A stretch of 64,000 nucleotides of DNA from NCBI GenBank assembly GCA_002746305.1, contig NVWV01000008.1, positions 1-64,000 on the forward strand. The letters are read 5' to 3'. This document shows positions 17,823 through 26,786 of this stretch, in pieces; position 1 is the first letter of the stretch, and every line of letters begins with the position of its first letter. Below the pieces are notes generated by a model, which saw nothing but the letters and a program-made list of their open reading frames with translations, had not been told where the DNA came from and did not search any database. Position numbers and translations under genes: made by a program. This DNA is from Bacteroidota bacterium (GTDB lineage Bacteria > Bacteroidota > Bacteroidia > NS11-12g > UBA9320).

Positions 17823-20800
17823 AACGTATACTTCAAATAGCGTGGATCTTTACAGGTATATTAATAACCGTTCTACTATATAGGAGTATCCTTTCCACTC
17901 CCAAGGAGACAGATGATACTGCGGTATCTGAGGATTTGGGCAGTTTTATTGATGAACTGGAGTCTGAAGCCAACACTATTTTTACAGATGTTTTTCCTGT
18001 AGATTTCACTTCACCATCGGCTAAGGAAGCTAAATCTCTAAAATCAAAGAGGTGGTATCTCGTTCAAACGAATAATGGCGAACCTACCTATTGGAATAGC
18101 AATAAGTTTGGACTTGACACTGTTTTACAGAAACAAAACTCCCCTATAATCTACAAGTTTGGAGACGACGTGTATGTCCTTTTTAATAAGAAGAATGCTT
18201 ATGCAGCCTTTCGACTTGCAAATGATGGCTCTTTGCATTCTAGGTTAATGACAAAATACCCCACCCTAAAAAACACAAAGCTTAATTCTCAAGAACTACC
18301 TATTTTGGGCAATGATGAGGTAGTCTTCAAATTCACCAAAGAAACTAACAGTATTGGAAAAACACTCTGGATGAGTGCATTAGTAAGCCTTCTACTTCTT
18401 TTTCTGGTACTCTACAATGTCAAGAAGAAGCACTATCTAATGTACGTGGCCGCAGGATTAGTAGTTGGCGTCGATATTCTCACGTACTACTTAAGTGGTG
18501 AATCATTCAGTAGATTTTACTTTGTAAACTCTGAAAGTTTCACTCTAGCTACCGATCAGAGTATTGTGCTTAAACTCCTATTGCATGTAAGCACAATTTC
18601 TTCCCTACTATTTGTTATTTTCAGGAGCATCTTACTTCTAAACAATACAATAGTGGCTGTAGTTTTAGGAGCAAGCTTGTTCTTTTTTGCTGATTTTTTC
18701 ATTGATTTGGGACTCAAGCTAACAAGACAATCCTCTATTTCTTTTGATTTTGAAAAACTCTTTGGATTGTGTTCATACTCCTTCATAGGACTTGCACTTA
18801 TCAGCATATTATTTCTTGTAATATGTGCCCTCTGCTACCAGAGTAAGATTGGAGAAAACTTAAAATCTAGAAAAACACAAATAGGCTTAGCACTTGGATT
18901 AGTATTTTTTATCGGTTTTCAGATTTTAGATGGACATCGAAATCTTGTTTCTCTACTTTCTCCAGTTGTTTGGATTATATTTAGTCTCTTTCTTATTGCA
19001 TCACGACTTAAAGCTAGAACTAGTATCTATATTCATTTCCTGATCACAACGATACTTACAGCTTCAATTGTATATTTAGGACAACGATCTAGAGAGGCTA
19101 CATACGCAGCCAACTTTGCAGCAAGTCTAATTGAGAATAAGGACTCACGTGCTGAACAAATTCTCCAATCTTTTGAGAATGAACTCGCTCAAGAATTCCT
19201 TATTCCTGAGGATTACAAAAACTTCATTTACAAAAAAGACATTATTGAGAGTAGGATTAAACACCTTTATTTTAGTAATTATTTGGAAAAATATGAACTT
19301 AAACTTCTGTCATTTGGTCCTGAAGGGCAAAATATAAATCAAAATAACATCTATGATTATGAAGACTTAGATTATGTCTATAATAACAATTCTAAGCGAA
19401 CGGCTAGTGCTTATTTCTACCAGATAGATGACCCCATAAGTGTAAATGGCTATATCGCGAAGTATGAAAATTGCGACATTGATGGGCACTTTGGAACTAC
19501 CTTTATATTACTTCAACCTAGAGTAGTACAGTCCGAGTTCTTATACCCTGAAGTATTTAAAAATCAAGAATCTAAGTCAATAGCAAAACTAGATGATTAT
19601 TCATATGGTATCTACTTTAACAATAGACTCATTAGCCAAAAAGGAAGCTATCCATATCAATTGGATGCACTTCCTAAAATTGAGAAAGGTTCGTTACTTG
19701 CATTGGGACAGATAAAACATAATAAGTACAAAGAGGCTAATTACGAGGTTGTATTAAGCCGTACTGAGAATCGAGTTCGTTCTTGGCTATCGGGTTTCAC
19801 TTTCACACTTCTTATTCTTCTTCCTCTCAGCTTTATTCTGTCTTTACTTACTGGACTTCTATTCAATAAAGAACATCCCCTTGCTAAAGCATTTTACCCT
19901 GGTTCATCCAAGTACCTAAGTACAAGAATACAAACCTCTCTTACCATCATACTTCTAGCAGGTCTTTTGCTTTCAGTTTATATAATTATCAGCTATATCA
20001 GAACCAATTACAATCAAAATTTAGAAAGTCAATTACTGACTAAAGTAAAGAGTATAAGCACGCGTCTTCAAAACAAGGTAGATCTGGATCGTAAGCTTCA
20101 AGATGCTGAGCAACGGACTCTAATGCTCAATGAAGAGAGTAGCACCTATAATGTAGACATCAACCTATACAGTCAAAACGGAAAGTTACTAAGCAGCACA
20201 AAACCTTACTTAACTGATAATCAAATCTTAGGACATCACATGAATCCTAAGGCTTATAGTGAATTAAAGCTAAACAAAAACTCACAGCTTCTTATTCAAG
20301 AAGAACTAGAAGGTTCTAATTACTTAAGTGCTTATGTCCCTCTTTTTAATGGTAAAAATGAAGTTATTGGCTACTTGAATACACCTTTTTTCGCTAAAAA
20401 CGAACAGCTCAATAAACAGATTTCTAACTTAGTAGTGAACATTCTAAACATTTACTTCTTCTTATTACTAGGAGGTGTATTAATAGCTTATGTTATATCA
20501 AAGCAAATATCCAAGCCTCTAGTTCTAATCAGAGAGAAAATTGCGAAGACTGAACTACGTGGGGAAAATGAACTTATTACATATACTCGAGACGATGAGA
20601 TAGGCCAATTGGTAAAGCAGTATAACAAAATGGTACTGGAGTTGGAAGAAAGTGCCAACCAAATGGCAGAAACTGAAAGAGAAAGTGCTTGGAGAGAAAT
20701 GGCAAAACAAGTGGCACATGAGATTAAGAATCCTCTTACTCCTATGAAGCTAAGTGTACAACATCTTCAACGAGCGTATACAGCAGGACCTAGTGAAAAA

Positions 20801-21349
20801 CTGGATATTCTGTTTGCGAAGACAAGTAAGTTACTCATAGAACAGATTAATAGTCTGAGTAATATGGCTAGTGAATTTAGCAATTTCGCTAAAATGCCAG
20901 AAGATAAATTTGAAATTTTTGATGTATCAGAGATTGTTAAAAGTACGGTTGATCTTTTCCGTCAATCAGAGAATATTGAAATAAGTGCCAGCATTCAGCC
21001 AGGTATAATGATACATGCCGACCCTGAACAGATCAGACGAGTTTTCAATAACCTGATTAAAAACGCAATTCAAGCTATCCCCGAAGACAGAAAAGGACTA
21101 ATTAAAGTTCAGGTTAGAGAAAGAGGCATCGCTGACATTCAGATTACAGATAATGGCAAAGGAATTCTTAAAGAGAATTACAAGAAGGTATTTGTACCTA
21201 ATTTTAGTACTAAAACCTCTGGTATGGGACTTGGTCTAGCTATGTGTCGCAAAATCATAGAAACAGCCAATGGTGAGATCTCATTTGAAAGCGAAGTAAA
21301 CAAAGGGACCACATTCACTGTTTACATACCACTAAATGAAAAAGCTTAG
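17819..21349 (+). CDS. NtrY-like sensor histidine kinase with a large polytopic sensor region
   Basis: An 1176-residue membrane kinase starting with TTG in a 4-base overlap with hldD. One N-terminal membrane segment is followed by a periplasmic region (about 25-180), a block of about eight membrane segments (183-420), a second periplasmic region (420-645), segments near 655 and 705, a Cache-like loop (about 727-865), a segment near 875, HAMP, then HisKA with phospho-acceptor His967 (AHEIKNPLTPMKLS). The ATPase domain carries an N box (NNLIKNAIQ), DNGKG (Asp1111) and GMGLGLA. The HEIKNPLTPMK motif is typical of NtrY-like kinases. No response regulator is adjacent. Cotranscription with a heptose epimerase suggests envelope sensing (inference). 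Confidence 0.9.
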   Translation: MKRILQIAWIFTGILITVLLYRSILSTPKETDDTAVSEDLGSFIDELESEANTIFTDVFPVDFTSPSAKEAKSLKSKRWYLVQTNNGEPTYWNSNKFGLDTVLQKQNSPIIYKFGDDVYVLFNKKNAYAAFRLANDGSLHSRLMTKYPTLKNTKLNSQELPILGNDEVVFKFTKETNSIGKTLWMSALVSLLLLFLVLYNVKKKHYLMYVAAGLVVGVDILTYYLSGESFSRFYFVNSESFTLATDQSIVLKLLLHVSTISSLLFVIFRSILLLNNTIVAVVLGASLFFFADFFIDLGLKLTRQSSISFDFEKLFGLCSYSFIGLALISILFLVICALCYQSKIGENLKSRKTQIGLALGLVFFIGFQILDGHRNLVSLLSPVVWIIFSLFLIASRLKARTSIYIHFLITTILTASIVYLGQRSREATYAANFAASLIENKDSRAEQILQSFENELAQEFLIPEDYKNFIYKKDIIESRIKHLYFSNYLEKYELKLLSFGPEGQNINQNNIYDYEDLDYVYNNNSKRTASAYFYQIDDPISVNGYIAKYENCDIDGHFGTTFILLQPRVVQSEFLYPEVFKNQESKSIAKLDDYSYGIYFNNRLISQKGSYPYQLDALPKIEKGSLLALGQIKHNKYKEANYEVVLSRTENRVRSWLSGFTFTLLILLPLSFILSLLTGLLFNKEHPLAKAFYPGSSKYLSTRIQTSLTIILLAGLLLSVYIIISYIRTNYNQNLESQLLTKVKSISTRLQNKVDLDRKLQDAEQRTLMLNEESSTYNVDINLYSQNGKLLSSTKPYLTDNQILGHHMNPKAYSELKLNKNSQLLIQEELEGSNYLSAYVPLFNGKNEVIGYLNTPFFAKNEQLNKQISNLVVNILNIYFFLLLGGVLIAYVISKQISKPLVLIREKIAKTELRGENELITYTRDDEIGQLVKQYNKMVLELEESANQMAETERESAWREMAKQVAHEIKNPLTPMKLSVQHLQRAYTAGPSEKLDILFAKTSKLLIEQINSLSNMASEFSNFAKMPEDKFEIFDVSEIVKSTVDLFRQSENIEISASIQPGIMIHADPEQIRRVFNNLIKNAIQAIPEDRKGLIKVQVRERGIADIQITDNGKGILKENYKKVFVPNFSTKTSGMGLGLAMCRKIIETANGEISFESEVNKGTTFTVYIPLNEKA

Positions 21350-21860
21350 TTTACTCGTAATCATAGTTACTCTTTGGGGTTGTAAAAGCACACCTCCAAA
21401 CGAAAACTTCATGAAGCTATTAAGTTCACAAAAATATACGGCTGTTATGTTCATTGCTCCCGACTGTCCGCTTTGTAAAACCATGTCTACTCCTTTTTCT
21501 GAGCTATCAATAGAATATCCTGAGATACAATTCTTAGCGGTTTACAGTGGCACATACTACGAACCTATGGAACTCAACATGTTTGCCACTAGTACAAAAC
21601 TTAAGCCTCGTATCTTTAGAGACTACGAGTATGAAGTTGCTCACCAGCTAAATGCTACTGTGACTCCTGAATTCTTCTTAATCGACAGCACTGCCAATAT
21701 TATATACAGAGGGATGATGGATGACCGTATTTTAGAACTGGGAAGCTATAAGCAAACTTGGGACAAACTCTATCTTGAAGATGCAATAGATGCTGTATTA
21801 GCCGACAGTATCCCTACAGTCAAAAAAACTGAACCGATTGGCTGTGTTTTGGAGTATTAG
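21336..21860 (+). CDS. Thioredoxin/redoxin-fold lipoprotein
   Basis: A 174-residue lipoprotein with a lipobox ending at Cys16 (TLWGC) and a redoxin active site APDCPLCK (Cys44, Cys47), a later NATVTPEFFLID segment carrying the cis-Pro typical of thioredoxin folds, and a C-terminal extension. It probably acts as a thiol-disulfide protein in the periplasm. The gene overlaps the kinase gene by 14 bases, so it belongs to the hldD-kinase operon. A redox or disulfide role tied to envelope biogenesis is an inference. The ATG at 21336 is supported by the immediate MKKL signal sequence. Confidence 0.85.
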   Translation: MKKLSLLVIIVTLWGCKSTPPNENFMKLLSSQKYTAVMFIAPDCPLCKTMSTPFSELSIEYPEIQFLAVYSGTYYEPMELNMFATSTKLKPRIFRDYEYEVAHQLNATVTPEFFLIDSTANIIYRGMMDDRILELGSYKQTWDKLYLEDAIDAVLADSIPTVKKTEPIGCVLEY

Positions 21861-21875
21861 TCTTTTAAAAGAAAT

Positions 21876-21902
21876 GAGTATTGAGATTTGAGATATTGAG
21901 AC
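21876..21902. repeat. Short tandem TTGAGAT repeat
   Basis: Three near-identical 7-base units (TTGAGAT, TTGAGAT, TTGAGAC) in the intergenic space between convergent genes. Probably a slippage remnant. It is too short for a functional claim. Confidence 0.35.
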
Positions 21903-22014
21903 TATATAACTCAAATTGGCTTCAATCTTTGTTTGGAGCACATTTTCAGAAAATTTCAGAACAGCCTCTTTCCATTCTAAAACAATACCTCCATTAACAA
22001 TTCATAATTAACCA

Positions 22015-22575
22015 TTACTTAAGATATTCATCTGTAAAGTGTCTTTTCCCTTTTTCTTGAGCGAACTTTTCGGCATTAAAAGCTTTACTATCTCCTTTGG
22101 GAATGGAAAGACTTTGCCAGTGATCTCCCTTCATCATTCGGCCTAAATACACCATCTGGCCAACGTGATATGCATAGTGCATCATTTGCCTGTTTACAGC
22201 TTCAGGAATGCTATGTCCTTGATTTCGAATATAGATAATGGTACTGAAATTTTCTTCATTTATTGAATCTAAAGCAGTAAACAAACAAGCCCATCCCTCT
22301 TCCCATTTAGCAAGTAATTCGGTTCTATCTTTTATATCTGATTCAAACTCAGCATCCCTATTCCTAAAGTCCTTTTCTCCATCTGTTGTCAGAAAATCTG
22401 TCCATCTACTTAGCATATTACCCCAAAGATGTTTTACCATTACAGCCATAGTATTACTTGCATCATTGTACTGCCAAAAGAGTTGATCATCGGACAACTG
22501 TGCGATGGTCTTATCTCCTAGCATTTTATAATATAGGAACTGTTGTTTGGCACTATTTAGATAGTCAATTTGCAT
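22015..22575 (-). CDS. DUF1572 (DinB-like four-helix) protein
   Basis: A 186-residue cytoplasmic protein of the DUF1572 branch of the DinB/YfiT-like superfamily. Conserved features are the SNTMAVMVKHLWGNMLSRW segment and a late MHYAYHVGQMVYLGR motif, whose His residues would bind a divalent metal in a four-helix bundle. Such proteins are thought to be metal-dependent thiol transferases or stress proteins, but this branch is uncharacterised. A TAATTTTG box ends 6 bases before its ATG and overlaps the stop codon of the DUF1361 gene, so it may be transcribed separately with almost no 5' leader. Confidence 0.85.
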   Translation of the reverse strand: MQIDYLNSAKQQFLYYKMLGDKTIAQLSDDQLFWQYNDASNTMAVMVKHLWGNMLSRWTDFLTTDGEKDFRNRDAEFESDIKDRTELLAKWEEGWACLFTALDSINEENFSTIIYIRNQGHSIPEAVNRQMMHYAYHVGQMVYLGRMMKGDHWQSLSIPKGDSKAFNAEKFAQEKGKRHFTDEYLK

Positions 22576-22580
22576 AGTCC

Positions 22581-22588
22581 CAAAATTA
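22581..22588 (-). promoter_or_regulatory. -7 box TAATTTTG for DUF1572 gene
   Basis: Exact consensus; the final G is 6 bases from the A of the ATG. The box overlaps the stop codon (22586-22588) of the upstream gene on the same strand. Confidence 0.5.
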
Positions 22589-23284
22589 ATGCTTTCTATA
22601 CTTTATTAACCTAAGTGACCAATACACCAAGTTGAGAAATAAACCCATTAACAATGTAACTCCCCAAGTACGTGGATGACTGAACGGATTAATAAACCGA
22701 TCGCCTATATCATAAATTAAGGCCAGAGGCTCTTGCATAATATCCCAACTATTCCATCTGAGATATCTACCCAGATAAATTCCAAAACTCCCTATAAATA
22801 ACAGAACCGATGAAAAAATAGGGATAGACAGTCTATATTTAAGCAACCACTTCAGCCTAGATTTTATCAAATACTTTTTTAATATTTTTTCAATGTCCCA
22901 TAAACTCATAAAACCAAAAATTAGTCCTACCCATGCAAATGATAAGATAAGTAAGAGGTCAAACCACATAGGCATAGTGGATGTAGCATACCTCAAGTGA
23001 AACAGGTCCGTTAGAATATACGGTGCATTGGGAAAGAACAGTAACCATACACCTAACAAACTAATCACAGCTATTTTCTTTTGCTGCAGCTTGGGATAGA
23101 TAATTAACAAACTACTTGCAGCCCACGGTATGAACGCTAAAAAAAGATTCCAATTGAGAAATAAGAATGTAGGTGTTGCCGATATGGCTACTCTATAAAT
23201 TGAGAGTACTAAACAAAATGAACTGAAAAATAATAATAAAAGTGTTTCGTTGAAACGCTTAGCTTGTTTGAGTTGTGCAATCAT
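22586..23284 (-). CDS. DUF1361 family membrane protein
   Basis: A 232-residue integral membrane protein with about six to seven hydrophobic segments, matching the DUF1361 family (NLFLAFIPWAASSLL, FFPNAPYILTDLFHLR and a late FNPFSHPRTWG-like segment). Function is unknown across the family. It is followed directly by the DUF1572 gene (10 bases). The start at 23284 gives a short basic N-terminus before the first membrane helix, as is usual. Confidence 0.85.
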   Translation of the reverse strand: MIAQLKQAKRFNETLLLLFFSSFCLVLSIYRVAISATPTFLFLNWNLFLAFIPWAASSLLIIYPKLQQKKIAVISLLGVWLLFFPNAPYILTDLFHLRYATSTMPMWFDLLLILSFAWVGLIFGFMSLWDIEKILKKYLIKSRLKWLLKYRLSIPIFSSVLLFIGSFGIYLGRYLRWNSWDIMQEPLALIYDIGDRFINPFSHPRTWGVTLLMGLFLNLVYWSLRLIKYRKH

Positions 23285-23406
23285 GAATTGGATAAATTAG
23301 TTTGATTGAAAACACCATACTAACTCTCCTTATTGCTTCAAAAACGTGCTTTGCTATAAACTCCTTAATTTTTCAGATGAACTTACTTTTGTAGGTTCCG
23401 AATGAT

Positions 23407-24342
23407 TTATACTTTTTTATAAGTATCGACATGACGGGCTTTTTTAGCCTCATAGATATCGGCAATTTTAACAAGAATCATGGTCTCTTCTACGCCCCCA
23501 AAATCTGGATTAATGGCCGTTCCAAAACTTTTCATCGTAGGAGACAAACTCATATAATTATTTATAAGTGGAGGAATATTTTCTCCCCGTTCTCGAACAA
23601 AACTGTTTAAAGCCTTATGAGCCTCCTTATAATCTAACCCCTTAATCGTATCCTTAAATTCGGAAATATCAGTAGTAATTTCTTGAGCATTTATGGGTAT
23701 AATTAAATTGTCCTTATCTTCAAAAAAAGATTCCATAAAATACATCAGAGCATCACGAGACTCCGTATTATAACTCGTGTACATCGTCACCTTTCCACTG
23801 TAATATTGAATATGCGGTGTATCTACAACAATGGCCCCAAGACCATCCCATAGATTATCCAAAGCAAAAATTCCTTTACGTGACCCAGCTCTTGGTTGAA
23901 AATTGGGTTGCACCCAGCTCCTTCCTAACTCCACAGTCACAGGAAGATAGTCTTTCTTAAAAGTGTCTGAGTAGTTAAAATAACTTTGCGTAGAAAGAGC
24001 TAATGGACTGGTCCCTACAACTTTAGCGCAATCGATAAATCGATATCCTCCTATTATCTCTTGAGCCTCTGGAGCCCATACAATAAGCTGTTCGTAGCAA
24101 TTTTCACTGGTATCGTAGAAATCTAAATCCAAAGACTTGCCAGTACCACCACCTGCTGTCGCAAAAGTAACTTCCCTCAATCGACCGACTTCAGCCATAA
24201 CATTTGGGCTGTTATGATGATTTATAATATAAATCTCATTATTTCCTTTATTGGTATCACGTACAAAACGCTCCTTGGTAAGCTCGCTTTTAATAATCTC
24301 AAGCGAAAGAGGCTTCGCTATGTAATCCAAGTTGATTGACAT
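23407..24342 (-). CDS. GNAT-type N-acyltransferase, GlsB-like (glycine/amino-lipid synthesis)
   Basis: A 311-residue acyltransferase of the ornithine-acyl-ACP N-acyltransferase (OlsB/GlsB) branch of the GNAT superfamily: VGRLREVTF and the later ELGRSWVQPNFQ segment are the family's acyl-carrier-binding elements. In Bacteroides the paired GlsB and GlsA enzymes make N-acyl-O-acyl glycine lipids: GlsB acylates glycine with a 3-hydroxy acyl chain, then GlsA esterifies the hydroxyl. The partner gene here lies one base upstream, so the pair probably makes a glycine lipid or a flavolipin-type lipid of the envelope. The exact amino acid used cannot be read from the sequence. Confidence 0.85.
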   Translation of the reverse strand: MSINLDYIAKPLSLEIIKSELTKERFVRDTNKGNNEIYIINHHNSPNVMAEVGRLREVTFATAGGGTGKSLDLDFYDTSENCYEQLIVWAPEAQEIIGGYRFIDCAKVVGTSPLALSTQSYFNYSDTFKKDYLPVTVELGRSWVQPNFQPRAGSRKGIFALDNLWDGLGAIVVDTPHIQYYSGKVTMYTSYNTESRDALMYFMESFFEDKDNLIIPINAQEITTDISEFKDTIKGLDYKEAHKALNSFVRERGENIPPLINNYMSLSPTMKSFGTAINPDFGGVEETMILVKIADIYEAKKARHVDTYKKV

Positions 24343-24343
24343 T

Positions 24344-25156
24344 CTATTTCTTTAGATCGTAAGCTATTCTTTTAATATCTTGAGCAATTGCCCTATCTTT
24401 TTTAGTTGTACTTAAATCCTGCGGATAAATTGGTTTCCCAAATATAATTTTAATAGTGGTATTTTTTTGTTTAAAAAGTTCATTTACCAAATAGAGCATT
24501 TCAATATTAGCCTTAATACCAACCTTCTCTCTTAGATTACTGAGATTATAAAAGAAATTGGACAGTCTACCATCTATAATCACTGGAATAATAGGCACAT
24601 TGTGCTTTCTTGCTCTGGTCACAAATGTCTTTTTCCATTCTAAATCTTCAATTACTCCATTTTTCTTTCTACTGACAAGGCCTGCTGGAAATATTACAAC
24701 ACTTTCATCATTTGCAAGAACAGAGTCCACATTCTTAAGAGAGGGAAAAGCCGTAGATCCGTGTTTGTTAACACCTACAAAAATATCTTGCATTGGCTTG
24801 AGGTTTAATAAAACATCATTGGCAATGAATTTAATATCCTCTCTGTAGTACGAGAATTGGTCTATAAATGCAAGGGCGTCCATTCCACCTAGGGGATGAT
24901 TGCAAGCAAAAGTTACTCCACCTGTTTTGGGTGCATTCTCTATACCCTCAATAACAGCGTTAATATTAAATTCCTTAATCACATTTCTGCAAAACTGAAC
25001 ACCAGAAACCCCCTCATTTTCAGAAATAATCCTATTCACCTCATCTTCCCAAAGGATTTTCTTCAAGTAATTGAGAATAAACTTTGGAAGTCTTTTGAAT
25101 AGTTTCGGGTTCTTTTCCGATAGAATTTTCTCTATATCTATAAACTTCTCTGCCAT
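24344..25156 (-). CDS. Lysophospholipid-acyltransferase-like O-acyltransferase, GlsA-like
   Basis: A 270-residue PlsC-fold acyltransferase. The catalytic motif is NHPLGGMD, with His87 and Asp93, one residue wider than the classical H-x4-D. This spacing I recall as characteristic of the GlsA branch. FPAGLVSRKK corresponds to the glycerol-phosphate-binding motif. It should add the second acyl chain to the N-acyl amino acid made by the GNAT enzyme encoded one base downstream. I start it at ATG 25156 rather than a GTG at 25177, because a TATTTTCG promoter-like box covers the region between. It is a peripheral inner-membrane enzyme. Confidence 0.85.
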   Translation of the reverse strand: MAEKFIDIEKILSEKNPKLFKRLPKFILNYLKKILWEDEVNRIISENEGVSGVQFCRNVIKEFNINAVIEGIENAPKTGGVTFACNHPLGGMDALAFIDQFSYYREDIKFIANDVLLNLKPMQDIFVGVNKHGSTAFPSLKNVDSVLANDESVVIFPAGLVSRKKNGVIEDLEWKKTFVTRARKHNVPIIPVIIDGRLSNFFYNLSNLREKVGIKANIEMLYLVNELFKQKNTTIKIIFGKPIYPQDLSTTKKDRAIAQDIKRIAYDLKK

Positions 25157-25164
25157 TAAGTTTG

Positions 25165-25172
25165 CGAAAATA
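25165..25172 (-). promoter_or_regulatory. Variant -7 box TATTTTCG before the glycine-lipid pair
   Basis: TAnnTTCG variant on the minus strand, ending 9 bases before the GlsA-like ATG. It could give the acyltransferase pair its own transcript. Confidence 0.35.
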
Positions 25173-25187
25173 ACCACGCAGGCGAAT

Positions 25188-25547
25188 TTACAGCGACTCT
25201 AGATCATTTCTTGTGAAATCTCCTGCATTATTACCCGTGTTAATTGTGCTCACTGGTTCAAAAAGCAACACATGAACTTCTTTTCTTGCCACAGGTCTGT
25301 GCTCCACACCTTTATTCACAATAAAGAATTCTCCAGCTTTCAAATGAACTACCTTATTTCTCAATTCAATATCTAAATCTCCCTTAACAACATAGAAAAG
25401 TTCATCCTCAATATCGTGCTTATGCCACACAAACTGACCTTTCAGTTTGGCTAATTTAACATGTTGGCCGTTTAACTCCCCGACTACCTTAGGATTCCAA
25501 TGATCCGAAAATTGAGAAAACTTCTCTGTTAAATTAACTTTATTCAT
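25188..25547 (-). CDS. Small cupin-domain protein
   Basis: A 119-residue single-cupin protein. Cupin motif 1 reads WHKHDIEDELFYVVKG, with two His and one Glu as metal ligands, and motif 2 ends in GVEHRPVA with the third His. Such small cupins may be isomerases, dioxygenases or ligand-binding proteins, and the function here is unknown. It overlaps the TPR membrane protein gene by 4 bases, so the two are translated together. The glycine-lipid genes follow 31 bases downstream. Confidence 0.88.
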   Translation of the reverse strand: MNKVNLTEKFSQFSDHWNPKVVGELNGQHVKLAKLKGQFVWHKHDIEDELFYVVKGDLDIELRNKVVHLKAGEFFIVNKGVEHRPVARKEVHVLLFEPVSTINTGNNAGDFTRNDLESL

Positions 25548-26785
25548 TCTTTAATTGTTTGAAAATTAGCTACCCACTGATAGGCTATAAAGGCAAATAG
25601 AAAAACGGTACTAATCACATTAAAAAGATCTCCTGTAAGGGCTATTCCTCCTACGGATGCAAGACCTACTACAAGTAATCCAATGGCGTATATTTTGAAT
25701 AAATTACGAGTACGAGAAGGTGTATAGTATCTCCCCAGAGGTAACATCATCGCTATGCCTAAAATAAAAACAGATAGTGAGACTACATCTTTGGTAAAAA
25801 GATATACAAGTCCACTTAAAAGACCAATACCAAGACTAAAACCAACATATGTTGAACTCTTCCTTTCCTCTTCATCCAATAAATGCCGACCATATGTGTT
25901 CACACGTAAAAGCAGATTAGACAAAGGAGTCATAATCCAAGTAGAAAATGCAAAAATTGCAGCAACAACCAATATAGGTGTCGTAATCATAGACCACTCT
26001 GGGTTTGCATCTGCAAATCTCCTTAGGAATCTAAACAGTAAATAGAAGACTATAATAAACACCCATTGATTTCGAGCTACTTGATTGGCCATCCAAAATT
26101 GATATTTCAAAAACCAACGGTAAATAAAAAAGTTTGACTTTAGGGCTTCTGCCATTCCAGATTGAGCATACTCATTTGTAGGATTTAAACGCAATGCTTC
26201 TCTAAAATGTTCTAAAGACTTCTTTCCTTCTCCCTTTTCAAGGAGTCCCCATCCGTAGTTTGCGTGGGTAAAGGAATTTTCGGGATCCTCTTGTAATGCA
26301 CCATGAATAGTATCATAGCCTTCCTCTTCTCTACCCAGTTTAAGCAAAGCAGTACTGCGAAGGTTTAGACCTAAAACATTTTCCGGGTCAATTGCCAAAC
26401 ACTTGTCTGCATGTACTAAAGACATTGAAAAGTCCTTTTGATGGTTACTCACCAAAGATTGATAAGCAAATGCAAATGCATTATTAGGATCTAGTCTAAT
26501 AGCCTCTATCAACGACTTAGTCGCGTCAGAATATTTTTGTTTTGCCACAAAAATTCGGCCTTTGGTAAGGTAATAATCTGAATCCTGCGGATCCAGCCCA
26601 ATCGCTGCATTAATATATTCTAAAGCCTTTTCATTTTGATCTTCTTGCAACTCAAGCTGAGCTAACAACCCATAAATAGAGTCATTCTCTGGACTCTGTG
26701 TTAAACTCTCTTGTAGAATCTTTCGTGCCTCACTGGGCCTATTTTGATTAAGTAATAAAAGGGCTCTTTCTATCTGTTCATCCAT
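25544..26785 (-). CDS. TPR-repeat integral membrane protein
   Basis: A 413-residue protein in two halves. Residues of about 1-195 are at least five tetratricopeptide repeats (for example SPENDSIYGLLAQLELQ, DPQDSDYYLTKGRIFVAKQ, DPNNAFAFAY). Residues of about 225-405 contain five or six membrane helices, with an insertion between them. There is no signal peptide, so the TPR half faces the cytoplasm. It starts one base after the stop of a TPR-AAA+ ATPase gene. This arrangement suggests an ATPase docked on a membrane partner through TPR-TPR contacts. I do not recognise a named family. Confidence 0.85.
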   Translation of the reverse strand: MDEQIERALLLLNQNRPSEARKILQESLTQSPENDSIYGLLAQLELQEDQNEKALEYINAAIGLDPQDSDYYLTKGRIFVAKQKYSDATKSLIEAIRLDPNNAFAFAYQSLVSNHQKDFSMSLVHADKCLAIDPENVLGLNLRSTALLKLGREEEGYDTIHGALQEDPENSFTHANYGWGLLEKGEGKKSLEHFREALRLNPTNEYAQSGMAEALKSNFFIYRWFLKYQFWMANQVARNQWVFIIVFYLLFRFLRRFADANPEWSMITTPILVVAAIFAFSTWIMTPLSNLLLRVNTYGRHLLDEEERKSSTYVGFSLGIGLLSGLVYLFTKDVVSLSVFILGIAMMLPLGRYYTPSRTRNLFKIYAIGLLVVGLASVGGIALTGDLFNVISTVFLFAFIAYQWVANFQTIKE

Positions 26786-26786
26786 A

